Source of the DNA: Sphingomonadales bacterium
Lineage (GTDB): Bacteria > Pseudomonadota > Alphaproteobacteria > Sphingomonadales > Sphingomonadaceae
Reading direction: 5' to 3'
NCBI GenBank assembly: GCA_028868535.1
Contig: JAGWUH010000001.1
Coordinates: 1-64,000 of the forward strand
Length of the DNA: 64,000 bases
A model generated the notes under the pieces. That model worked only from the letters and a program-made list of their open reading frames with translations, had not been told where the DNA came from and made no database searches. Positions 19,201 to 28,514 of this stretch are shown one piece after another. Made by a program: the position numbers and the translations under genes. The first letter of the stretch is position 1; each line of letters starts with the position of its first letter.

Positions 19201-19968
19201 ATGGCGACAAAGGGCAGCAGGCTCGCGGGCAAGGTGGCGATCGTCACGGGGGGCGGCCAGGGAATTGGTGCCGCGATTGCGGAAGGCTATGCCGCCGAGG
19301 GCGCCAAGGTCATCGTCACGGGGCGCACGAAATCGAAGCTGGACGAGGTGGTCGCCCGGATCGAGGCATCCGGCGGCACCGGCCTGGCGATGGAAGCGCT
19401 CGCCGGCAACCGCGAACACTCGGCGAAAGTGGTGGACGAGGCCATCTCGCGCTGGGGCCGCGTCGATGCACTGGTCAACAACGCCCATACCTTCACCGAC
19501 TATCTTCCGGTCGAGGACCCGAAGATGGAAGAGAACTGCATGATCGACTTCCAGTCGGCGTTCTTCGGCTCGCTGCAGCTGATGCAACTGTGCCACCCGC
19601 ACATGGTCAGGCAGGGCGGCGGCTCGATCATCAACATGGGCTCCTCGTACGGGATCCGTTGCGAGCCCGGATTCCTCGCCTATGCGGCTTCCAAGGAGGC
19701 GATCCGCGCGCTTACCCGCACCGCTGCGCGCGAATGGGGCAAGCTGGGCATCCGCGTGAACACGATCCTCCCCTCGGCGCTGTCGCCCAAGGCGATCTGG
19801 TACCTTGAAGAGAGCAAGTCGTACGACTCGGAGCTGGCGAAAGTGGCGATGGGCCGTTTTGGCGCGCCGGAGGACATCGCGCCCACCTGCATCTTCCTGG
19901 CCAGCGACGAATCGAACTTCGTCACGGGCCAGACGATCTGCGTCGAAGGCGGCGCGGTGATGCTCTGA
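19201..19968 (+). CDS. Short-chain dehydrogenase/reductase (SDR)
   Basis: A 255-residue classical SDR: TGGGQGIG (17-24), NNAHTF, NMGSS and YAASKEA. It starts a rightward run with a VOC protein (20 bp gap) and another SDR (22 bp gap), and has its own copy of the shared promoter element, so it is probably induced with the other pathway genes. Substrate unknown. Confidence 0.9.
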   Translation: MATKGSRLAGKVAIVTGGGQGIGAAIAEGYAAEGAKVIVTGRTKSKLDEVVARIEASGGTGLAMEALAGNREHSAKVVDEAISRWGRVDALVNNAHTFTDYLPVEDPKMEENCMIDFQSAFFGSLQLMQLCHPHMVRQGGGSIINMGSSYGIRCEPGFLAYAASKEAIRALTRTAAREWGKLGIRVNTILPSALSPKAIWYLEESKSYDSELAKVAMGRFGAPEDIAPTCIFLASDESNFVTGQTICVEGGAVML

Positions 19969-19987
19969 TCGGGGCGGGAGAACGCAG

Positions 19988-20476
19988 GTGCAGAAGTTCA
20001 TCAACCACGTCGACCATGTTGCCTGGCTGGTCCGACCGGAAAACCTCGATGCCCACATTGCGCAGATGGAGCGCGTCACCGGCGCCACGCTGAAGCGCTT
20101 CACGCGCATGGACATGGGCTTCACCATGTGCATCAGCTGGGAGGCAGGGCTCGAGGTGGTCTGCCCGCACGAGCAGCGCACCGAGTTCAACCAGTGGCTG
20201 TGGGCCGAACTGGAAACCAAGGGCGAAGGCGTCACTTCGGTGGTGTTCGGGGTGAAGGATCTCGACTGGCACAAGGCCCGTCTCGAGAACATGGGCATTC
20301 CGGTCGGCCCATTGATGGACGACCACCCGGACTCACCCTGGCATGACCAGCTGGTGCTGTGGGAGCGCGTCGTCGGGGAGCAGGTGATCAACACCAACAT
20401 CGTCCTCGGCGACATCGACTATGCCGACGGCGTCATCCCGTTCGGCAATTCTGCCCGTCCACACGCCAACGGGTGA
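19988..20476 (+). CDS. VOC-superfamily (glyoxalase/dioxygenase fold) protein
   Basis: A 162-residue protein with the VOC start (INHVDHVAWLV) and a second half in which GVKDLDWHKARLENMG fits the paired beta-alpha-beta-beta-beta module. Members are isomerases, lyases or extradiol dioxygenases; with one short two-module chain this is not a standard extradiol enzyme. The start is GTG at 19988 with GGGAG upstream. It sits between two SDR genes in one transcript. Confidence 0.8.
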   Translation: MQKFINHVDHVAWLVRPENLDAHIAQMERVTGATLKRFTRMDMGFTMCISWEAGLEVVCPHEQRTEFNQWLWAELETKGEGVTSVVFGVKDLDWHKARLENMGIPVGPLMDDHPDSPWHDQLVLWERVVGEQVINTNIVLGDIDYADGVIPFGNSARPHANG

Positions 20477-20497
20477 GACTGCAAGGGACAAAGACGC

Positions 20498-21307
20498 ATG
20501 GCCATCGCGGATGTTTCTGCCAAGCCGATTGCCGAACTCGTATCGCTGGCGGGGCGGGTGGCAGTCGTCACCGGCGGAGCGCAAGGCCTCGGGCATGCGA
20601 TGGTCAACCGTCTCGCAGAAGCCGGCGCCGCAGTGCTGATCATCGACCTCAGGGCGGAGCAGGCGGCCGCCGCGGCGGCGCAGGTCGCCAGCGCGACGGG
20701 CTCACGGGTAATGTCCGCCGCGATCGACGTGACCGACGAGGCCGCGGTGTCTGCCGTTGCCGACCTTGCCGTTGCGGAGCTGGGAAGCCTCGACATCTGG
20801 GTCAACAACGCCGGCCTCTATCCGAACGTTCCACTGCTCAACGTGACGATCGAGGATTGGGACAAGGTCATGACGGTGAACTTGCGCGGCGTGTTCATTG
20901 GTGCGCGCGAGGCGGCACGGCGCATGATCGACGCCGGGCAGGGCGGCGTCATCGTCAACGTCGTCTCGACCGCGGGATTCAGGGGCGTGGCCCCGGGGGT
21001 GACATCCTACGTCACGTCGAAGCACGGCGTTCGCGGCATGATCAAGCAGATGGCGCTGGAACTGGCGCCGCACGACATTCGCGTGCTGGGCGTCGCACCC
21101 ACCTTCTGCACGACCGAGGGCAACATGGCCGCACTGGCGGAACTGCCCGATCGCGTCCGGGAGGAGATCGCGGCGACCTTGTCGTCTCGCCTGGGCCGGG
21201 TCGGCGTTCCGGACGACATTGCACGCGCGGTGCTTTTCGCAGCGTCCGACATGTCCCTGTTCATGACCGGCAGCACGCTGCTGGTCGATGCCGGCGAGAC
21301 GATCTGA
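20498..21307 (+). CDS. Short-chain dehydrogenase/reductase (SDR)
   Basis: A 269-residue SDR with TGGAQGLG (about 26-33), NNAGLYPN and YVTSKHG. A 15-residue N-terminal leader precedes the Rossmann fold. It is the last gene of the rightward SDR-VOC-SDR run and stops three bases before the stop of the convergent FAD monooxygenase, leaving no room for a terminator. Confidence 0.9.
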   Translation: MAIADVSAKPIAELVSLAGRVAVVTGGAQGLGHAMVNRLAEAGAAVLIIDLRAEQAAAAAAQVASATGSRVMSAAIDVTDEAAVSAVADLAVAELGSLDIWVNNAGLYPNVPLLNVTIEDWDKVMTVNLRGVFIGAREAARRMIDAGQGGVIVNVVSTAGFRGVAPGVTSYVTSKHGVRGMIKQMALELAPHDIRVLGVAPTFCTTEGNMAALAELPDRVREEIAATLSSRLGRVGVPDDIARAVLFAASDMSLFMTGSTLLVDAGETI

Positions 21308-21310
21308 CAG

Positions 21311-22453
21311 TCAGTCCAGCCCTTCCAGTTCAATGGCAAATTTCGCCTTGTCGAGTACCGGCTCGACCACGCGGGCGTAATACTCCGGGTCCTCGGAGAA
21401 TTCCGGCACGGTGGTCAGGTCGGCGATCGCCTGGTTGGCCTCGACGAACGGACGCATCCGGGTTTCGTAACCGGAGAACGCGGCGACATGATCGTCGGGG
21501 GTGCGGGACAGCTCGGTCGCGAGCACCTGGGCGCCGACGAGCGCCAACGTGGCGCCCTGGCCGGTGAACGGTGACGGGCAGTAGCCGGCATCGCCCACCA
21601 GCGCGACCCTGCCCGTGCTCCACCGCGGCATGCGCACCTGGGCGATCAGCCCGAGGTAGAAGTCCGGCGCCGCCGCCATCGCCTCGAGGAAACGCGGCGT
21701 TTCCCACTGCAGGCCGGCAGTGTGCGCGCGGATCAGGGCCATCTGCTCATCCCTGCCACCGGGGTTGTCGTCCAGGGTGGCGGGAACGTTGAAGCACACG
21801 CGCAGCTCGTCGTTCTCGGGCGTGGTATAGACCATGTAGCCGCCGGCTGAGCCCTTGTAGCTGATCTGCCAATCTTCCAGCCCCAGCGTATTGGGGGCGC
21901 TGAATGGCGCCAGGGCGATTCCGAACGAGCGCAGGAAATCCTTGTCCTCGCCGAACACGAGGCGGCGGACCTGCGACCGCAGGCCTTCCGCCCCGATCAC
22001 GAGGTCGAAACGCTGCCGGTGGCCGCTGGCGAACGTGACATCGACGCCGGCGCCATCGTCCTGCAGCGCGGCGATGCTGTCGCCGTAACGGATCTCCACA
22101 GGTGGCGACAGGGCATCGACCAGGACGTGACTGAGGCGATCGCGCAGGATCTCGATATCCGGATTGTCGAAGCGCCCCCCGGATATCGTCATCTCTTCCG
22201 ATCGCCACAGCTCCTGCCCGTGATCGTCGACGACGGAGACGCCCTTCATGCGCATGGCGCTGGCGCGCGCGGCCGCGGCGAGGCCCATCGCCTCCAGCAC
22301 CCGCAAGGCCGCCCCGCGCACGTCGATCGCGTGGCCGCCGCGCGCGCGGCCGGGCGTTCGCTCCACCAGGACAGGGCGGAAACCCGCGCGCTCCAGCCAC
22401 CATGCCAACGCGGGACCGGTGATCGACGCGCCCGATATCAGGATGTCCTGCAT
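21311..22453 (-). CDS. FAD-dependent aromatic-type monooxygenase
   Basis: A 380-residue flavoprotein of the PHBH/TetX group. The N-terminus has a modified dinucleotide motif (ISGASITGPALAWWL), then LVIGAEGLRS and the second FAD motif GDAGYCPSPFTGQGATLAL. Such enzymes hydroxylate aromatic or polycyclic substrates with NAD(P)H and oxygen. The ATG at 22453 has GAGGAA upstream. It is transcribed divergently from the P450 and carries its own copy of the shared element. Confidence 0.88.
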   Translation of the reverse strand: MQDILISGASITGPALAWWLERAGFRPVLVERTPGRARGGHAIDVRGAALRVLEAMGLAAAARASAMRMKGVSVVDDHGQELWRSEEMTISGGRFDNPDIEILRDRLSHVLVDALSPPVEIRYGDSIAALQDDGAGVDVTFASGHRQRFDLVIGAEGLRSQVRRLVFGEDKDFLRSFGIALAPFSAPNTLGLEDWQISYKGSAGGYMVYTTPENDELRVCFNVPATLDDNPGGRDEQMALIRAHTAGLQWETPRFLEAMAAAPDFYLGLIAQVRMPRWSTGRVALVGDAGYCPSPFTGQGATLALVGAQVLATELSRTPDDHVAAFSGYETRMRPFVEANQAIADLTTVPEFSEDPEYYARVVEPVLDKAKFAIELEGLD

Positions 22454-22509
22454 GTCATTCCTCGTCGCAGTCGATCTGCGCAGGCCACCGGGGACAGCCA
22501 CCCGGACAG

Positions 22510-22530
22510 CTTGTTCGTCAAATTGATAGC
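22510..22530 (-). promoter_or_regulatory. GCTA-N7-GACGA operator-like element, copy 3
   Basis: Read on the minus strand, TTGACC (22551-22546), 17 bases, TATCAA (22528-22523), then TTTGACGAACAAG. The FAD monooxygenase ATG is 57 bases further. Confidence 0.65.
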
Positions 22531-22611
22531 GGCCTGCGGGATAACGGTCAAGCGAACGGACATGCGCTGAAAACGCGGCTTCAACCCATATTGACCGACA
22601 CCGGCTCCTTC

Positions 22612-22631
22612 GCTAACAAACAGACGAACAG
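22612..22631 (+). promoter_or_regulatory. GCTA-N7-GACGA operator-like element, copy 4
   Basis: TTGACC (22591-22596), 17 bases, TAACAA (22614-22619), followed by ACAGACGAACAG. It lies 46 bases before the P450 start, so the divergent monooxygenase and P450 promoters each have a copy. Confidence 0.65.
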
Positions 22632-22676
22632 AGCTGCGGCGATCGAATGGCTGGCGGACCGTTATGGGAGTGGACC

Positions 22677-23945
22677 ATGGCCGGAAATGAACCCGATTTC
22701 TTCAGTGACCCGGAAGTCCTGCAGGATCCGAAGTCCTATTTCGACCGCATGCGGGCGCAGTGCCCGGTCCTGCGCGAGCCGTACCGGAACTCGATCATGG
22801 TCACCGGTTACGACGCGGTCATCGAGGTCATGAACCGGCGTGACGATGTCTTTTCCGCAGCGCTGAACATTCTCGGCCCGGTGCAGGGGCTTCCGTTCGC
22901 GCCGGAAGGCGGCGACATCCGGGCCCAGCTCGACGCGCATCGGCACGAAATGGCCTGGTCCGACCACCTCACCTGTCACGACGGCGAGAAGCACGCCCGG
23001 AACCGGCAGTTGATGACCGACCTGCTGACCTACAAGCGCCTGAAGGCAAACGAGGTGTTCCTTTACGCGTTGGCTGATCGACTGCTTGATGACCTGCTGC
23101 CGAGAGGGCATTGCAACGCAGCCACCGAATATGCCCATGCCGCAGCGACTTTCGCGATTTCCGACCTGATGGGCATTCCGCAGGAGGATCGCTGGCCGCT
23201 GGTGGAGCTGCTGGGAGCACCGCCGAGCCAGGTCGAGGGTGAGGCCACGCACCGCGTCACCACGGACCCGCTGGTGTTCCTCAAGGAGCGTTTCGACGGC
23301 TATCTGAAGGACCGCCTGGCAGAGCCTCGCGCCGACCTGATGACCGAACTGCTCGGGACCACCTATCGCGACGGCAGTGCGGCGAGTTTCGAGCAATACT
23401 CGCTGCTCGCCCGCTTTCTGTTTGCCGCGGGGCAGGACACGACCTCGCGGCTGATCGCCATCGCCATCCGCATTCTGGCGGAAGACCAGAACCTCCAGCA
23501 GCAACTGCGCCAATCGCCCCACCGCATTCCCGACTTCATCGAGGAAGTGCTGCGCTATGAATCGCCGGTGAAGTGCAGCTATCGCCTGGCGGTCGAGGAT
23601 ACGACGATCGGGGGGATGGAGGTTCCGGCCGGGACTGTGATCACCGTGGGCCTTATGGCGGCGAGCAACGATCCCGCGCATTTCCCCAACCCGGACCAGA
23701 TCGATATCGACCGCGCCAACAAGCGTGATCACCTCGGCTTCAGCAAGGGCGCGCACGGCTGCCTGGGCGCGCCGCTGGCGCGCATGGAATCGCGCGTCGC
23801 GCTCGAACGCCTGCTGGCACGCACGTCGAATTTCCGCATATCCGAGGCGCACCATGGCCCGGCGGGCGCGCGCAGGTTCCAGTACGAACCGACCTACACC
23901 TTCCGCAGCCTCATCGACCTGCACATCGCGTACGACGGAGCCTGA
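22677..23945 (+). CDS. Cytochrome P450
   Basis: A 422-residue soluble bacterial class I P450. The I-helix oxygen motif is FAAGQDTTSR, the K-helix EEVLRYESP gives the E-x-x-R pair and the heme loop FSKGAHGCLGAP carries the thiolate Cys 362. No ferredoxin or ferredoxin reductase gene is adjacent, so electrons must come from elsewhere, possibly the Fe-S/FAD protein of the oxoacid reductase operon or another locus. The ATG at 22677 follows GGGAG. Its partner across the divergent promoter is a flavin monooxygenase, so two oxygenation steps may be induced together. Confidence 0.94.
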   Translation: MAGNEPDFFSDPEVLQDPKSYFDRMRAQCPVLREPYRNSIMVTGYDAVIEVMNRRDDVFSAALNILGPVQGLPFAPEGGDIRAQLDAHRHEMAWSDHLTCHDGEKHARNRQLMTDLLTYKRLKANEVFLYALADRLLDDLLPRGHCNAATEYAHAAATFAISDLMGIPQEDRWPLVELLGAPPSQVEGEATHRVTTDPLVFLKERFDGYLKDRLAEPRADLMTELLGTTYRDGSAASFEQYSLLARFLFAAGQDTTSRLIAIAIRILAEDQNLQQQLRQSPHRIPDFIEEVLRYESPVKCSYRLAVEDTTIGGMEVPAGTVITVGLMAASNDPAHFPNPDQIDIDRANKRDHLGFSKGAHGCLGAPLARMESRVALERLLARTSNFRISEAHHGPAGARRFQYEPTYTFRSLIDLHIAYDGA

Positions 23946-23977
23946 CGCCGCGCCGCCGGCCGAACCGCCGCGAGGCG

Positions 23978-24877
23978 CTAGCGCAGCTTGAAGGCGGCTG
24001 CTTCGCAGGCGACGCCGGCCACGGCCGCACGGCCCCGGTAGAGCGTGGAAGCGCCGGACAGTTCGCCGCCCGCCTTCAACGTGTCGCCGCCATCAGCCGG
24101 CACGACATTGATGTAGTAATCGCGCAAGTCGGCTCCGCCGTAGCGGATCTGGGTGGTGCAACCCGCGGGGGTTTCCAGGGGAGCCAGTTCCTTGCCCTCC
24201 GGCGTCACCCGGACGATCCTGCCGGGCGAGCGGAAACCGGTCAGCAGCACGTTGCCGTCCTCCTCCACGCAGCACCCGTCGCAGTCGTCCTTGTCGAACA
24301 GCATGCGCTGGTTGACCAGGCTGTGATCCGGGGCAACGTCCCACGTCCACGATGTGCGGAACGTGTCGCTGGCATAGAAGCGCCTGCGACGGGCATCCAT
24401 GGCAAGTCCGTTGGGGAAATAGCAGCGGTCGGCGACAAGGGTGACTGTGCCATCCACGGCCATCCGGTAGATCTGCGTCGGGCGGGTGTCGCGGGCCGCG
24501 ATGATGCTTTCGATGTCATTCGTGCCGAAGTAGATGCCGCCGGTGCCGTCCGGCCACATCTCGTTGGCGCCGATGAGGGGAACGCCATCGATTTCCTGCA
24601 ACAACCATCCCGACTCGCCAGTATCGGGATCGTTCCACATGATGCCATGCTGGCCCGTGGAAAACACGGCGCCGCACGCGTTCATCATGATGCCGCCGGT
24701 CCACATCCTTTCGGGATTGAATGACGCGTAGGGCGTTCCGTCCGGACGCACGCCATGGATGCCCCCCTTGATCACGTCGCTGTACCAGACGACGTCGCGC
24801 CGGAAGTCGTAAGTCAGGCCTTCGAGATAGACGCCTTCGGCAAGGGCATGATATTCGCCTACCGCCAGTTCAGACAT
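23978..24877 (-). CDS. SMP-30/gluconolactonase-family lactonase
   Basis: A 299-residue six-bladed beta-propeller of the SMP-30 family. The metal ligands can be placed at Glu in EGLTYDFRRD, Asn in FPNGLAMD and Asp in YASDTF. Members hydrolyse lactones, which fits ring opening after Baeyer-Villiger or lactone-forming chemistry. The ATG at 24877 follows GGGAGG; the longer ORF would start inside the shared promoter element and is rejected. It converges with the P450. Confidence 0.87.
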   Translation of the reverse strand: MSELAVGEYHALAEGVYLEGLTYDFRRDVVWYSDVIKGGIHGVRPDGTPYASFNPERMWTGGIMMNACGAVFSTGQHGIMWNDPDTGESGWLLQEIDGVPLIGANEMWPDGTGGIYFGTNDIESIIAARDTRPTQIYRMAVDGTVTLVADRCYFPNGLAMDARRRRFYASDTFRTSWTWDVAPDHSLVNQRMLFDKDDCDGCCVEEDGNVLLTGFRSPGRIVRVTPEGKELAPLETPAGCTTQIRYGGADLRDYYINVVPADGGDTLKAGGELSGASTLYRGRAAVAGVACEAAAFKLR

Positions 24878-24910
24878 TGTTCGCCTCCCGCTGCTGGGCC
24901 CTGCCCTTCG

Positions 24911-24931
24911 TTCGCTCGTCATAATGTTAGC
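24911..24931 (-). promoter_or_regulatory. GCTA-N7-GACGA operator-like element, copy 5
   Basis: On the minus strand TTGACA (24949-24944) is followed after 17 bases by CATTAT within GCTAACATTATGACGAGC. Almost identical to copy 1; 33 bases before the lactonase ATG. Confidence 0.65.
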
Positions 24932-25004
24932 GCCGGGTCAGGCTGTCAACGTCTGGCGACAGGACCGGCCTGAAGACCAGCTCAACGAGCCGCGTGGAAG
25001 CGCC

Positions 25005-25802
25005 TCAATCGAGAATCGCCAGCAGCCTTTGCAGCTTGGCCATCGCTTCCCTGGCCTGGTCGGCCGCGCCCACACCCGCTTGCGCCCGGCCGACGCTGGG
25101 GCATTCGATGCCGATGGGCACGTCGCGGGGCGCCGCGCGCAGCAGGTCGCGCAGCGGAAAATCGCCGTCGCCGGGATAAAGCCGCTCGCACACGGCTTCG
25201 GTCATCACGATGTCGGCGGGCTGCGGGATCGGGCCGTCGCAGACCTGGACGTAGCGGATCGCCCCGGGCGGCAGCGTCGCGAGATCGGCCGGGCCCCCGC
25301 CGGCCCGGATCAGGTGATGCGGATCGAAGCAGAGGCCCACGTCCGCGCCTGAGCGCCGGGCCAGATCGTATGCTTCCGCGAGCGTCCGGCTTTTGCCGCC
25401 TGCCACCGGTTCGAGGTTGGTGGACAAGCCGAAGCCCGCGGCGACTTCCGCGAACCGTGCAAGGATTTCCGCGGACGCGGCGCGGTCGGGATTGCTGTAG
25501 TTGATCGCGAGCGCCGCCTTGCCGCCCAGGCGGGCCCCCATCTCGAGCTGCGGACGGCAGCTTTCGACAGCCGCCATCGAGTGCAGGTCGAACACTTCGA
25601 GCGTGATCACCCCGATGCCGGTATCGGCGATGATCGCGGCACATTCACGCTCCATCGCCGGCGTCAGCAGCGGCGATGGAAACAACGCGGGCGGGATGAC
25701 CCAAAGGCTGCATGCATCGAAGCCTGCCTCCGCCGCAGCCCGGATCGCCGTCTGCGGCGAGGTATCGGTCAGGGTCAGGCTGTCGAGCGAGAGCCGGGGC
25801 AC
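25005..25802 (-). CDS. TIM-barrel sugar-phosphate isomerase/epimerase-like protein
   Basis: A 265-residue protein of the xylose-isomerase-like TIM-barrel group (AP endonuclease 2 fold). Visible landmarks are VITLEVFDLHS, STNLEPVAGGKSR with a metal-binding Glu, and GLCFDPHHLIRAGG with Asp and His ligands. The likely start is a GTG whose G is the last base of the TAG of the preceding SDR (TAGTG), so it is translated by coupling. Substrate unknown; members isomerise or dehydrate hydroxy-keto compounds. Confidence 0.8.
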   Translation of the reverse strand: MPRLSLDSLTLTDTSPQTAIRAAAEAGFDACSLWVIPPALFPSPLLTPAMERECAAIIADTGIGVITLEVFDLHSMAAVESCRPQLEMGARLGGKAALAINYSNPDRAASAEILARFAEVAAGFGLSTNLEPVAGGKSRTLAEAYDLARRSGADVGLCFDPHHLIRAGGGPADLATLPPGAIRYVQVCDGPIPQPADIVMTEAVCERLYPGDGDFPLRDLLRAAPRDVPIGIECPSVGRAQAGVGAADQAREAMAKLQRLLAILD

Positions 25803-26680
25803 TACATCTTGACCTTGTACGCCCCGAATTGCGGCGGCGCGCAGCCGGTGTGGTCGCGCACCGACGGCGGGAACCTGTCGTCGATGTCGGTGATGCCGTA
25901 GCTCTTGCCGACTTCGGCGCCGATGACCGTCTTGCCGTTGTATTTCGCGACCATGTCGGGGTCGTTGTACATCGCCCAGGCGACATGGCCGGTATAGCCG
26001 GCCGATTCCAGCGTGCCCTCGAGATTGGCCTTCAGGGCAGGCACCGCTTCCATCATTCCCAGCAGGCGTTCCGTGGTCAGCGAACCCATCCACACCGAAG
26101 CACAGGCGACGTTGCTGCCGGCGTCCGCGAAATCGACGCCCATGTCGAACGCCATCTTGTCGACCGCCGCCTTGTGGGCGCCATAGCTGGGCCCCATGCA
26201 ATAGTGCATCGAACCGGGCGCCGAGGTGAATACGATCAACCCCTTGTCCTGCCGGACCATGTGAGGCGCGGCGTACCAGCTGGCGACGAAGCCGCTGCGG
26301 GCGCCCACGTTGATCATCTCGCCGCATTCGAGCGACTTTTCCCAGAACTGGCCCGAGACCGACGTCAGGGCGTTGCCCTGCCAGCAGGCATTGTTGACCA
26401 GGATGTCGATGCGGCCCTGCTCGGCGATGACGCGGTCGAACAGCGCCTTGACCTGCGCATCGTCGGCGTGGTCGCAGCGCACGGCAACGCCGGTACCGCC
26501 TGCTTCGGTGACTTCGCGCGCCGTCGCGTAGATGGTGCCGGGAACCTCGGCATCGCCCTCGTTTTCCGATCGGCCGGTAACGTACACGATGCAGCCATGC
26601 GAGCCGAGCGCGATGGCGATGCCCTTGCCGGCCCCGCGACTGGCTCCGGTGACAACCGCCACGACCTTCTTTTCGGACAT
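25802..26680 (-). CDS. Atypical short-chain dehydrogenase (DHRS1-like)
   Basis: A 292-residue SDR with TGASRGAG (11-18), NNACWQGN and YGAHKAA in the catalytic position. It is about 40 residues longer than the other SDRs here because of a C-terminal extension, which is the usual length for DHRS1-like proteins. It sits between the LLM gene (72 bp upstream) and the TIM-barrel gene in one leftward unit. Confidence 0.88.
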   Translation of the reverse strand: MSEKKVVAVVTGASRGAGKGIAIALGSHGCIVYVTGRSENEGDAEVPGTIYATAREVTEAGGTGVAVRCDHADDAQVKALFDRVIAEQGRIDILVNNACWQGNALTSVSGQFWEKSLECGEMINVGARSGFVASWYAAPHMVRQDKGLIVFTSAPGSMHYCMGPSYGAHKAAVDKMAFDMGVDFADAGSNVACASVWMGSLTTERLLGMMEAVPALKANLEGTLESAGYTGHVAWAMYNDPDMVAKYNGKTVIGAEVGKSYGITDIDDRFPPSVRDHTGCAPPQFGAYKVKM

Positions 26681-26752
26681 ACTGTTCGACTCCCTGGAAT
26701 TTCGTCAGTTTCGTAGCGACGCCCGCGCCGACCGGCAAGCCGCCGGTCGCGA

Positions 26753-27793
26753 CTATGCGCTGCGGAAGTTGGGCATGACCTCGCGGGCGAACAGCCTCAG
26801 TTCCGCCACCTGCTTGTCGGGGTCGGGCACGCCGGTCGGGGTGATGAAGAACCATTCGGGATTGATGATGTCGCGGATGCGCTCCATCTCCCGGTTGCAG
26901 TCATCGGGATTGCCGACAACGGCACGATTGGGGGCAAACTCGTCCAGCGTGACCTGCTTGCCGCCGAACATGACGGCGCTGGCCTCGTCGTCGCGGTCTG
27001 CGAGGGCGCCCAGGTTGTCATAGCTTTGCCAGACCTTGACGATGTTGGGCAGGAACGAGGGATCGAGACCATCGCGGTCCTCGGCGATGTGGACGTCCCG
27101 CATCAGCGCCAGGGTGGACGGCCGGCCGTGCTCGGCGGCGATCTGCTTGTAGGTCTTCACCTTGCCGGCCAGTTCCAGCAGGTGTTCGGCAAAGCTGATG
27201 ATCCAGCCGTCGCCGAGGCGGCCCGCGCGCCGCATGGCCGGATCGCTGACGGCACCGACCCAGATCGGCGGGATCTCGCCCCGCAGCGCCGCCGGCTGGA
27301 CCATGACGTCATCGATGTCGAAGTGCTGGCCATGATAGCTGAAGCGCTGGCCGCCCATCGCCAGGCGCAGCACTTCCATGCACTCCTCGAACCGTTTGGC
27401 GCGAGTCCTGAAGTTCCAGCCGCAGTTCTCGAACTCGTCGGGCTTGTAGCCGATGCCGCCGCCGAGAATGAAGCGGTTGTTGCCCATCTCGTTGATGGTG
27501 TTGATCTCCTCCGCCAGTTCGAGCGGGTGGCGAGCCGGCACCAGCATGATGTTGGTGCAGAACTTCATGGTGTGGGTCCGCGCCATCAGCGGGGCAAGCA
27601 TGGCAAGCGGCGCCGACGGCTCGGTCGCGGTTTCACCGCCGAACGCGGTGGATTCCGAAAAGCGGTGATGGCCGCACCAGCCGAGGTCGTAGCCCAGGTC
27701 TTCCATCTCGTTGAGGTAGCTGAACAGGCGGCCATAGGGATCGGACGAATTGCGATCGATCATCTTGCGGTTGATGATGATGCCGAACTTCAT
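26753..27793 (-). CDS. LLM-class flavin-dependent oxidoreductase (luciferase-like)
   Basis: A 346-residue bacterial-luciferase-fold protein with the N-terminal beta strand KFGIIINRKMIDRN, GWCGHHRFSE, TNIMLVPARHPLELAEE and GGGIGYKPDEF. These enzymes use reduced FMN or F420 supplied by another protein. The ATG at 27793 follows GGGAGGG; an in-frame extension to 27871 overlaps the promoter element. First gene of a leftward unit with the long SDR and TIM-barrel protein. Confidence 0.88.
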   Translation of the reverse strand: MKFGIIINRKMIDRNSSDPYGRLFSYLNEMEDLGYDLGWCGHHRFSESTAFGGETATEPSAPLAMLAPLMARTHTMKFCTNIMLVPARHPLELAEEINTINEMGNNRFILGGGIGYKPDEFENCGWNFRTRAKRFEECMEVLRLAMGGQRFSYHGQHFDIDDVMVQPAALRGEIPPIWVGAVSDPAMRRAGRLGDGWIISFAEHLLELAGKVKTYKQIAAEHGRPSTLALMRDVHIAEDRDGLDPSFLPNIVKVWQSYDNLGALADRDDEASAVMFGGKQVTLDEFAPNRAVVGNPDDCNREMERIRDIINPEWFFITPTGVPDPDKQVAELRLFAREVMPNFRSA

Positions 27794-27873
27794 GGCCGCC
27801 CTCCCTGGGGACGCCGCCGGCTTGCGCGGCGCCTGTCCCTTCCCGGTCGCACCCTGCACCCGGCGGTTCATTT

Positions 27874-27894
27874 GCTAACAGTTAGACGAACAAG
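27874..27894 (+). promoter_or_regulatory. GCTA-N7-GACGA operator-like element, copy 6 (reversed)
   Basis: GCTAACAGTTAGACGAACAAG lies between the TetR gene end and the LLM start. Unlike the other copies it points away from the gene it would control. Its core is the best palindrome of the set (CTAAC-A-GTTAG). On the minus strand TTGAAC and TTAGCA could form the LLM promoter around it. Confidence 0.6.
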
Positions 27895-27932
27895 GTTCAA
27901 GCCCCGGAGAACGCGTCTGTCCGCGACGACAG

Positions 27933-28514
27933 CTACTGCGCCGGCTTGCCGTGGCTGAAGAATACGCGAATGCACGCGAGCACTTCCGCGTGGCCCATGC
28001 CGATCCCCAGCGCCGCCTCGCGATGCAATGCAATCGCGGCACTGGTGGCAAAGAACGCCGCGGCCACCGGGGGAAGCCCATTGGCCCGGTCGCTGCTGAC
28101 CACGTTGCGATCGATCGCGTCGGCCAGCATCTGGCGGGTCCGCTCGGTGTAAGCGATGACTTCGGTGCGCAGTTTGTCGATCCGATTGGCGAGCGCGACG
28201 AACTCGGCCGTCATGCGCGCATCGGCATTGTCCACGCAGCGCTCCCAGATCTCGTCGAGCGGCAGGTCGCGCGATAGCGACTCCTGCAACCGCTCGATGT
28301 CCCTGGCTGCGGAACGTCGAAACGTCGCCACGATAAGATCTTCCATGTTTTCAAAATAATAATAGATCAGTCGCTGCTTGACGCCGATTACCTCCGCCAC
28401 GCGACGTGAAGTCAGGGCACCATAGCCTTCCTCCCGCAGCACGGTTTCCGTGCCGTCGAGCATCGAGTGCCAGACTTCGGACCCTGCCGGTCCCATGCGC
28501 CGCGCCACAGCCAT
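27933..28514 (-). CDS. TetR-family transcriptional regulator
   Basis: A 193-residue regulator. The N-terminal helix-turn-helix is clear (GYGALTSRRVAEVIGVKQRLIYYYFENMEDL), then a helical ligand domain. The ATG at 28514 gives a standard TetR length; the ATG at 28496 (MGPAGSE) is also possible, and the longer ORF to 28841 has no support. It is in the middle of the catabolic island and is the only regulator there, so it is the prime candidate for the shared GCTA-N7-GACGA element; that link is inference. Confidence 0.88.
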   Translation of the reverse strand: MAVARRMGPAGSEVWHSMLDGTETVLREEGYGALTSRRVAEVIGVKQRLIYYYFENMEDLIVATFRRSAARDIERLQESLSRDLPLDEIWERCVDNADARMTAEFVALANRIDKLRTEVIAYTERTRQMLADAIDRNVVSSDRANGLPPVAAAFFATSAAIALHREAALGIGMGHAEVLACIRVFFSHGKPAQ

